From assembly GCA_018712805.1 (NCBI GenBank), contig DVGI01000011.1, positions 1 to 47,693 of the forward strand: DNA of 47,693 nt. Direction: 5' to 3'. Positions 42,158 to 47,693 of this stretch are shown here, piece after piece. The stretch is from Candidatus Fimenecus excrementavium (lineage in GTDB: Bacteria; Bacillota; Clostridia; Oscillospirales; Acutalibacteraceae). Every line of letters starts with the position of its first letter. The stretch's first letter is position 1. The position numbers and the translations under genes are program-made. The notes below the pieces were generated by a model. The model was given only the letters and a program-made list of their open reading frames with translations. It searched no databases and was not told the DNA's origin.

Positions 42158-43072
42158 ATGCTTACACGCGACGATGCACTTTCCCTGATTCTTCAAAAGA
42201 CAGAGGACACCATGAAAAAATTCGGTTTTTCGGTGGTGACCCCCGCGGGCGCGCAAAAAGGCGATTTGCCCGTGTTTGAAGACGGGGAACACACCTATAT
42301 GGACTTTACCGGAGAAAAAGGCAAACTGCGCATTGAGATTTTCGGCGCGCAGGCGCTTTTGTTTGCGGGCGACGCCAAAGAGGGCGACGCAGCAGACGAA
42401 GACCTTACCAAAATCTCCACAAGCTATTTTGATTTGGAAAACTTTGACGAGCGCGACATTCGCTCGCTTTGCAACGAGTTTAACGAATCGATTGAAACGC
42501 GGTTCTCCTCCAAAAAAGCGGCGAAAAATAAGAACACGAAAATGCCGACCCCGGTTTCCCGCGCCGCGGCAAAAAGCGGCTCGCAAAGCTATGACGCAAA
42601 CACGCTTGCCAACCGGCTTGCCGGTATGTATCCGCAATTAAAAGAACCGTATCACGCAAACTTTGAGAAATACGGCGAATTTTTGGGCGAAGAATTTTTC
42701 ACCGAATACGGCACCGCCTGTGTGATTGACACCATTCGCCGCGCCCAGAAGCAGGAATGCACGAAGCTGTTCCGCATTCTCAACGACATTTACGAAAACG
42801 GTTCGAACGACACGCAAAGCTTAATTGCCGTGACGATTCTCGGCGAAATGAAAAACGACCCGGCGCTTTGCGAAACCGCCAAACAATATATGTGCGACGA
42901 TATGCGCGAGCCGGTGTTGCTTGTTAACAAATATTTGGCTTCTTCCGCGGGCAGAAAAGCGATTTTGAAACTGAAAAACCCGCCGCCCTTCAAGCCGAAA
43001 AAGCAGAAAAAGCCCGGTATGTTCGCCCAAATGATGGCGGGCTCCGGCGGGCAGGGCATGCCGCCGATGTAA
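42158..43072 (+). CDS. Uncharacterised cytoplasmic protein
   Basis: The 304-aa soluble protein starts at the ATG at 42158 (AGGCAGG upstream); a TTG at 42134 is the alternative. Residues 1-115 form a compact alpha/beta domain (MDFTGEKGKLRIEIFGAQAL, then ISTSYFDLENFDERDIRSL). A basic Lys/Pro-rich linker follows (about 120-145). A helical domain of roughly 130 residues (GMYPQLKEPYHANFEKYGEF onward) looks like a repeat or scaffold bundle. The tail is strongly basic and Met/Gly/Pro-rich (PFKPKKQKKPGMFAQMMAG), perhaps binding nucleic acid. I do not recognise a family. It is a monocistronic unit with its own promoter and terminator. Confidence 0.68.
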   Translation: MLTRDDALSLILQKTEDTMKKFGFSVVTPAGAQKGDLPVFEDGEHTYMDFTGEKGKLRIEIFGAQALLFAGDAKEGDAADEDLTKISTSYFDLENFDERDIRSLCNEFNESIETRFSSKKAAKNKNTKMPTPVSRAAAKSGSQSYDANTLANRLAGMYPQLKEPYHANFEKYGEFLGEEFFTEYGTACVIDTIRRAQKQECTKLFRILNDIYENGSNDTQSLIAVTILGEMKNDPALCETAKQYMCDDMREPVLLVNKYLASSAGRKAILKLKNPPPFKPKKQKKPGMFAQMMAGSGGQGMPPM

Positions 43073-43103
43073 GCGCGGAAAAATATAATGTCATAAGCAA
43101 CAA

Positions 43104-43134
43104 AACAGCCGTCTAACACGACGGCTGTTTTTCT
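43104..43134. terminator. Bidirectional terminator between the 304-aa gene and fabG
   Basis: A 10-bp stem (AACAGCCGTC / GACGGCTGTT) with a 6-nt loop is followed by TTTCTTTG on the plus strand. On the minus strand it gives TTTTGTTG, 20 bp past the fabG stop. Confidence 0.85.
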
Positions 43135-43150
43135 TTGTGGTTTTATTGTT

Positions 43151-43885
43151 TTAAATCACCATGCCGCCGTTGACGGAAAGCACCTGCCCGGTGATATAGG
43201 CGGATTCATCTTTCGCCAAAAACGCCACGGCGTTGGCGACGTCGGCAGGCGTGCCGAGACGGCCTACGGGGATTTCTTCTTCGACCAAGCGGCAGGTTTC
43301 CTCGCCAAGCGCGCGCATCATATCGGTCGCAATCGCGCCCGGGGACACGGCGTTGACGGTAATCCCCGACGGGGCAAGTTCTTTCGCGAGCGCACGGGTC
43401 ATTCCGATTAACCCCGCTTTCGCCGCGGAGTAATGCACCTCACACGAACCGCCGGTTTCGCCCCACATGGAGGCAATGTTGATAATCCGCCCGTTTTTTT
43501 CGTGGAGCATCCAGGGCAGCACCGCGCGCGTCATATAAAACGCGCCGGACAGGTGCACCGCAAGCATATTGTTCCAGTCTTCGTCCGTAATATCGGTAAA
43601 GAGTTTTTGCTCGGAAATTCCCGCATTATTGACAAGCAAATAAGGCGTTCCGAAGTCGGCAATGACTGCCGCGACGGTATTTTTCACCTGTTCGCTTTTT
43701 CGCACGTCACAGGCGTAAGCGCGCGCTTTTGCGCCCGATTTTTCTAAGAGCTCCACGGTCTTTTGCGCTTTGTCTTCGCTTTTTCCGTAAAGCACGGCGA
43801 CGCTGTACCCTTCGCACCCGAGTTTTACGGCGATTTCCCGACCGATACCGCCGGAAGCGCCGGTCACAATTGCGGTTTTTGGCAT
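43151..43885 (-). CDS. fabG: SDR oxidoreductase, 3-oxoacyl-ACP reductase type
   Basis: This 244-aa short-chain dehydrogenase is probably the NADPH-dependent beta-ketoacyl-ACP reductase of fatty-acid synthesis. Visible are the Rossmann motif TAIVTGASGGIGREIA, NNAGIS, the catalytic Ser in INIASMWG, Tyr-Lys in VHYSAAKAG, and a C-terminal GRLGTPADVANAVAFLAKDE with ITGQVLSVNGGM. The ATG at 43885 lies behind AAGGAG; the in-frame upstream extension is not homologous. No other fab genes are adjacent, so a different SDR substrate is possible. Confidence 0.87.
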   Translation of the reverse strand: MPKTAIVTGASGGIGREIAVKLGCEGYSVAVLYGKSEDKAQKTVELLEKSGAKARAYACDVRKSEQVKNTVAAVIADFGTPYLLVNNAGISEQKLFTDITDEDWNNMLAVHLSGAFYMTRAVLPWMLHEKNGRIINIASMWGETGGSCEVHYSAAKAGLIGMTRALAKELAPSGITVNAVSPGAIATDMMRALGEETCRLVEEEIPVGRLGTPADVANAVAFLAKDESAYITGQVLSVNGGMVI

Positions 43886-43913
43886 AAGGCAACTCCTTTT
43901 TTCGTTTGCATCT

Positions 43914-43942
43914 ATTGTAGCATACTTTCTTTCAATTTGCAC
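43914..43942 (-). promoter_or_regulatory. Candidate promoter of fabG
   Basis: GTGCAA (43942-43937) and TACAAT (43919-43914) at 17 bp on the minus strand; the -35 is weak. No FapR-like palindrome was noticed nearby. Confidence 0.5.
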
Positions 43943-44101
43943 CGCAAATCTATCAAAATAATTACAATTCGGTTAAATGCGTTGCATTGTTTTTGCGGTT
44001 GTGATAGTCTATCGTTGTCAAAAGGAACGCTTATCATTTGCAAAACGGTCATGCTTCCATATGCCTGTTTTGTCGTCGACCCAAGAATTGGAGGGATTCC
44101 T

Positions 44102-44356
44102 TTGAAACGCACGATTTTAAAAATTTTATTGTTCCTTACAACCGGGCTTGTCAGTTGGTTTTTATTAAGTTTTTACTTTTTCCCGCTGGGGCCTGTCCCG
44201 GATTTTCCTGCAACCGCACCGTTTATTTTAGAGGCGTTAAGCGCCCGTGCGCCGCTGAAACTGGTAATCAGTTTGCTGTTTTCTCTGTTCGCTTTATTTG
44301 TCTATGAACAGCGGACGGGAGAATTTTCCGACGACGGCGTGCAAAAAAAAGATTGA
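44102..44356 (+). CDS. Small two-helix membrane protein
   Basis: The 84-aa product starts at a TTG (44102) 6 bp behind GGAGGG. It has two hydrophobic helices (LKILLFLTTGLVSWFLLSFY and LKLVISLLFSLFALFVY) joined by a short Pro-rich loop. An acidic, charged tail follows (EQRTGEFSDDGVQKKD). Both helices fit a hairpin membrane protein, function unknown. A promoter is not convincing in the 200 bp upstream; the end of the gene contains the -35 of the T-box transcript. Confidence 0.6.
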   Translation: MKRTILKILLFLTTGLVSWFLLSFYFFPLGPVPDFPATAPFILEALSARAPLKLVISLLFSLFALFVYEQRTGEFSDDGVQKKD

Positions 44357-44381
44357 CAAAACCAAGAAACCATGTTTTAAT
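44353..44381 (+). promoter_or_regulatory. Promoter of the T-box malQ-trpB transcript
   Basis: TTGACA (44353-44358) and TTTAAT (44376-44381) at 17 bp. The -35 overlaps the stop of the small membrane protein gene, and the T-box leader starts about 7 bp after the -10. Confidence 0.75.
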
Positions 44382-44387
44382 TGGATA

Positions 44388-44640
44388 AACCGTTGAGGCG
44401 GAAGTAAAACTGCACAACCGAGTTCAAAGAGAGTGGGCGATGGTGAGAATCCCACAGCTGCGGCGCAGACAAATGGTCCGTTGAGGGTGCATTGAAAAGA
44501 TGCAACGGCGCTTTCCCGTTACAGAAAGAGGGATATGTTTGTATTCCGTGAAAGGTGGGCAGACTCGTTTCTGTCAATCAAGGTGGTACCGCAGGTATAT
44601 TTTCGCCTGTCCTTGTTTTATGCAAGGGCAGGCTTTTTTG
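44388..44640 (+). promoter_or_regulatory. T-box leader (tRNA-sensing) upstream of malQ
   Basis: A complete T-box is visible. Stem I carries AGTA on its 5' side, an AGAGAGTGGG arm and a GATGGTGAGAATCCCAC loop region. The specifier side reads ACAAATGGTCC. The T-box element AAGGTGGTACCGCAGG lies at 44579-44594, and an 11-bp terminator (GCCTGTCCTTG / CAAGGGCAGGC) with TTTTTT tail lies at 44605-44639. Uncharged tRNA would favour antitermination. The specifier reads ATG or TGG in overlapping frames. The bulge TGGT pairs with a tRNA having A73, which favours Met, while the downstream TrpB gene favours Trp. Confidence 0.9.
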
Positions 44641-44665
44641 TTTGTCTTATAAAGGAGTTCGGGTT

Positions 44666-46165
44666 ATGTTAAATACAAGAGCAAGCGGCGTTTTGATGCA
44701 TCTTTCCTCCCTGCCGTCGCCTTACGGCATCGGCGTTATGGGGGAAGAAACCAAGCGCTTTATCCGCAAAATCAAAGATATGGGGTTTTCTTACTGGCAG
44801 GTATTGCCTTTAAACCCGCCGGATTTTTACGGCTCGCCCTATGCCTCCAACGCGGCGTTTGCCATTTCGTATTTGTTTATTGACCCGCGCGGACTTGTGC
44901 GCGACAGGCTTGTAAAAGAAGACGAGCTTTCGAGAAGCCTTTATCACGGCTCGCCTTACACGGCGGATTTTGAATTTGCCGCAAACAGCCGCTTGGAGCT
45001 TTTAAAACTTGCTTACTCGCGTATTTCCCCGGAAATGCACAAAAAGATAGAAGAATTTTGCAATGCGCACCATTGGTGTGAAGCGTACACGCTTTATGGA
45101 GCCGCAAAAGAGCGCTTCGGCGGCAAACCGTGGTACGAGTGGGACGAACCGTTCGCCCGCTATGAAACCGCGGTACAGCACGCGGACGAATTAAAAGCGG
45201 CGCAGGACTTTTTCAAGTTCGTACAGTACACGGCGTTCACCCAGTGGCGCGAAATCAAACAGTACGCCAACGAAAACGGCGTGAAAATCCTCGGCGATAT
45301 GCCGATTTATGTTTCGTTTGACAGCGCAGATGTTTGGGAAAATCGGCATCTGTTTGAAATTGACGACCGCACTTTTATCCGCAAGCGCGTTTCCGGCGTG
45401 CCGCCCGATTATTTCTCGGAGGACGGCCAGCTTTGGGGAAACCCGCTTTACGACTGGGTAGCAATGGAAAAGGACAATTATCGATGGTGGTGCGAACGCA
45501 TCCGCGCCGCGTTGCAGCTTTACGACACGGTGCGCATCGACCACTTCCGCGCGTTTGCCTCTTACTGGGCGGTTCCCGCCGACAGCGACACCGCCAAAAA
45601 CGGCGTTTGGGAAAAAGGCCCCGGCAAAGCGTTGTTTGACGCGGTGGAAAACGAGCTCGGCGAAGTGCCGATTGTCGCGGAAGACCTCGGCGTATTCGGC
45701 GAAGACGTTGTGAAACTCCTGGAGGACACGAAGTTCCCCGGCATGCGCGTCATTCAGTTCGGCTTTGAGCCGGACGCGGACAGCACCCACCTTCCGCACA
45801 ACTACCCGCGCAACTGTTTAGCCTATGTCGGCACGCACGACAACAACACCTTGCTCGCGTGGCTTTGGGAGACGGACGACTATCATCGCCGCTATGCGCT
45901 TGACTATTGCGGATTCACCGGCGACAACTGGGGCGAGGGCGGCTTTCACAGCCCTTCATGCCGCAAAATCATTGAAACCGTCTGGCGCAGTCACGCCGCC
46001 ATCGCTATCATTTCCTATCAGGATTTGTGCGGCTTCGGCTCAGACGCACGCATGAATGTGCCCGGCCGTGCTTTCGGCAACTGGCAGTTCCGCACGACCG
46101 AAGATATGATTGCACAGATTGACACCGAATATTACAAAAAAATCAACCGAATTTTTAAACGATAA
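44666..46165 (+). CDS. malQ: 4-alpha-glucanotransferase (amylomaltase)
   Basis: This 499-aa GH77 enzyme transfers alpha-1,4-glucan segments during maltodextrin and glycogen turnover. The product starts LNTRASGVLMHLSSLPSPYG and has WQVLPLNPP, GDMPIYVSFDSADVW, RIDHFRAF (nucleophile Asp), PIVAEDLGVF (acid/base Glu) and the conserved GTHDNNTLL. The ATG at 44666 follows AAAGGAG by 8 bp. It is the first gene after the T-box and lies 14 bp before the TrpB gene, so both depend on the same leader. Glycogen-synthesis genes lie 6 kb away on the other strand. Confidence 0.95.
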   Translation: MLNTRASGVLMHLSSLPSPYGIGVMGEETKRFIRKIKDMGFSYWQVLPLNPPDFYGSPYASNAAFAISYLFIDPRGLVRDRLVKEDELSRSLYHGSPYTADFEFAANSRLELLKLAYSRISPEMHKKIEEFCNAHHWCEAYTLYGAAKERFGGKPWYEWDEPFARYETAVQHADELKAAQDFFKFVQYTAFTQWREIKQYANENGVKILGDMPIYVSFDSADVWENRHLFEIDDRTFIRKRVSGVPPDYFSEDGQLWGNPLYDWVAMEKDNYRWWCERIRAALQLYDTVRIDHFRAFASYWAVPADSDTAKNGVWEKGPGKALFDAVENELGEVPIVAEDLGVFGEDVVKLLEDTKFPGMRVIQFGFEPDADSTHLPHNYPRNCLAYVGTHDNNTLLAWLWETDDYHRRYALDYCGFTGDNWGEGGFHSPSCRKIIETVWRSHAAIAIISYQDLCGFGSDARMNVPGRAFGNWQFRTTEDMIAQIDTEYYKKINRIFKR

Positions 46166-46179
46166 AAGGAGTGTTCCAA

Positions 46180-47559
46180 ATGGCGAAAATCCCTTACAGA
46201 TTATATTTACCCGAAGATAAAATTCCGACGCAATGGTATAACCTGCGCGCCGATATGAAAGATTTGCCCGACCCGATGCTCAACCCCCAGACGTTTAAAC
46301 CGGCAACCGAAGAAGACCTTTACCCGGTGTTCTGCAAGGCGCTTGCACATCAGGAAATGGACGACACGACGCGCTACATTGACATTCCCGAAGGCATTCG
46401 CGAAATGTATAAGCTTTTCCGCCCGTCGCCGCTTGTGCGCGCTTATAACCTCGAAAAAGAGCTCGGCACGCCGGCAAAAATCTATTACAAATTTGAGGGC
46501 AACAACACCTCCGGCAGTCACAAGCTCAATTCCGCCATTGCGCAGGCTTACTACGCGAAAGAGCAGGGCCTTACGAACCTGACGACCGAGACCGGCGCAG
46601 GACAGTGGGGCACGGCGCTCGCAGAAGCTTGCTCGTATTTCCACATTCCGCTGACCGTTTACATGGTGAAAGCTTCCTACCTGCAAAAACCGTTCCGGCA
46701 GGCGATTATCCGCACGTTCGGCGGCAAGGTGATTGCGAGCCCCTCGGACACGACCGAAGCCGGGCGCAAAATCCTTGCAGCAGACCCGGAAAACAGCGGT
46801 TCTTTGGGCACCGCCATTTCGGAAGCGGTCGAAACCGCCGTGACAACGGAAGGCTGCCGCTATGTTTTGGGTTCTGTTCTTAACCAGGTGCTGTTGCACC
46901 AGTCCGTCATCGGGTTAGAGAGCAAGGCGGCCATGGAAATGCTCGACGAATACCCGGACGTTGTTGTCGGCTGTGCCGGCGGCGGCTCGAACCTCGGCGG
47001 TCTTATCGCGCCGTTCATGCAAGATAAGCTGTTGGGCAAAGCAAATCCCCGTTTTGTCGCCGTGGAGCCCGCCTCCTGCCCGTCGCTTACCCGCGGGAAA
47101 TACGCTTATGACTTCTGCGACACCGGCAAAATCACGCCGCTTGCCAAAATGTATACGCTCGGCTGCTCGTTTAAGCCCTCGCCGAACCACGCCGGCGGGC
47201 TGCGTTATCACGGCATGTCGCCGATTCTGTCGAAGCTCTATCACGACGGCTACATGGAAGCGATGTCCGTCGAGCAGACCAAGGTGTTTGAAGCTGCCAC
47301 GATGTTTGCGCGCGTCGAGACCATTCTTCCCGCACCCGAAAGTGCACACGCCATTTACGGCGCGATTGAGGAAGCGAAGAAATGCAAGGAAACCGGCGAA
47401 GCCAAAACGATTTTGTTTGGCCTTACCGGCACCGGCTATTTCGACATGACCGCTTACACCTCGTTTATGGACGGCACAATGAGCGACTATATTCCGACCG
47501 ACGAAGATTTGCAGGTCGGTTTCGACAAACTGCCGAAAATCCCCGGCATTCAGGAATAA
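46180..47559 (+). CDS. trpB: Tryptophan synthase beta chain-like PLP enzyme (TrpB2 type)
   Basis: The 459-aa PLP-dependent fold-type II enzyme condenses serine (or a serine derivative) with indole. The PLP lysine is visible in NTSGSHKLNSAIAQAYY, the phosphate loop in CAGGGSNLGG, and ETGAGQWGTALA is the substrate loop. Its length, N-terminal extension (KIPYRLYLPEDKIPTQWYN) and the FRPSPLVRAYNLEKEL segment resemble TrpB2 rather than TrpA-partnered TrpB1. No trpA or other trp gene lies here. The ATG at 46180 follows AAGGAGTG; it follows malQ by 14 bp and lies under the same T-box. A TrpB2-like role in indole salvage is inferred. Confidence 0.9.
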   Translation: MAKIPYRLYLPEDKIPTQWYNLRADMKDLPDPMLNPQTFKPATEEDLYPVFCKALAHQEMDDTTRYIDIPEGIREMYKLFRPSPLVRAYNLEKELGTPAKIYYKFEGNNTSGSHKLNSAIAQAYYAKEQGLTNLTTETGAGQWGTALAEACSYFHIPLTVYMVKASYLQKPFRQAIIRTFGGKVIASPSDTTEAGRKILAADPENSGSLGTAISEAVETAVTTEGCRYVLGSVLNQVLLHQSVIGLESKAAMEMLDEYPDVVVGCAGGGSNLGGLIAPFMQDKLLGKANPRFVAVEPASCPSLTRGKYAYDFCDTGKITPLAKMYTLGCSFKPSPNHAGGLRYHGMSPILSKLYHDGYMEAMSVEQTKVFEAATMFARVETILPAPESAHAIYGAIEEAKKCKETGEAKTILFGLTGTGYFDMTAYTSFMDGTMSDYIPTDEDLQVGFDKLPKIPGIQE

Positions 47560-47569
47560 AGCAAATCAT

Positions 47570-47693
47570 AACCACCAGTAAACTGGTGGTTTGCACAGCC
47601 CCTATAAGGGGCGCCTACTGGCTCGCCGCCTGAAAGGCGGCACTGACAGTTTGGCATCGCATTACTTTTTCAAGCAGCCGCTCTCGTGCGGCT
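47570..47693. mobile_element. Cluster of hairpins resembling an IS200/IS605-type element end (cut by the window edge)
   Basis: Four closely packed inverted repeats begin 11 bp after the trpB stop: ACCACCAGT / ACTGGTGGT (47571-47590), GCCCC / GGGGC (47598-47612), GCCGCCT / AGGCGGC (47625-47641) and AGCCGC / GCGGCT (47676-47693). The first resembles hairpins I recall at ends of TnpB-bearing IS200/IS605 elements in gut Clostridia, where the last part can encode a guide RNA. No transposase or TnpB gene is inside the window, so the call is tentative. The first hairpin could also serve as a weak trpB terminator. Confidence 0.42.

Noticed and set aside
1-47693. CRISPR arrays, tRNA and rRNA genes
   Set aside because: No regularly spaced direct repeats, cloverleaf-like sequences with CCA ends, or conserved rRNA segments were found by reading.

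Overview
The window is 47.7 kb of bacterial chromosome. It is moderately GC-rich and densely coded, with an AT-richer left end. Gene content, order and regulatory RNAs point to a Gram-positive member of the Clostridia, most like an uncultured gut Oscillospiraceae/Ruminococcaceae. Pointers are a rimP-nusA-ylxR-ylxQ-infB-rbfA-nrnA-truB-ribF operon, a clostridial glgB-glgC-glgD-glgA operon, a T-box leader, a preQ1-type leader before queT, a sortase cassette, a DUF1836 protein, and frequent TTG/GTG starts behind strong AGGAGG sites. The taxonomic call is inference. No rRNA, tRNA or CRISPR array was found.

Layout. 0-1.8 kb: a secreted trypsin-like serine protease translationally coupled to a small lipoprotein-like protein. 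1.9-11.1 kb (minus strand): transcription/translation housekeeping from a 62-aa ORF and rimP through ribF, then an iron-containing alcohol dehydrogenase. 11.3-12.0 kb: a secreted surface protein on the plus strand. 12.4-16.9 kb (minus): rlmB, a 1016-aa membrane protein that looks like a catalytically dead P-type ATPase with a long acidic N-terminus, and an MgtC/SapB protein. 17.0-18.4 kb: a Fur-family regulator with its own 7-1-7 operator, coupled to a metal permease. 18.5-22.2 kb: murA, fructose-bisphosphate aldolase, and a divergent ATPase-like protein whose two P-loops are both lost. 22.4 kb: a 42-aa ORF in its own compact transcription unit. 22.7-24.9 kb: a three-gene sortase cassette. 25.1-28.2 kb: gap, an orphan HATPase protein, and a DUF1836/YbjQ pair. 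28.3-31.7 kb: a two-component system, queT with riboswitch, and a PAP2 phosphatase. 31.7-38.5 kb: an acetyltransferase broken by one stop codon, then the glycogen operon with a zinc-ribbon membrane protein inserted between glgD and glgA. 38.7-43.9 kb: ddl-DUF1934-argS, an unknown 304-aa protein and fabG. 44.1-47.6 kb: a small membrane protein, then a T-box controlling malQ and a TrpB2-type tryptophan synthase beta chain. The right edge has a cluster of hairpins resembling an IS200/IS605-type end.

The coherent modules are ribosome and RNA maturation, glycogen synthesis (with malQ as a related glucan enzyme), cell-surface anchoring (sortase, substrate, membrane partner, possibly the 228-aa protein) and envelope precursors (murA, ddl, PAP2). 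The observations most worth pursuing are the pseudo-P-type ATPase beside MgtC, the amino-acid-sensing T-box in front of a glucan enzyme, the twin pseudo-P-loop protein and the stand-alone 42-aa ORF. All promoter calls are by eye from -35/-10 hexamers at 17-18 bp spacing.
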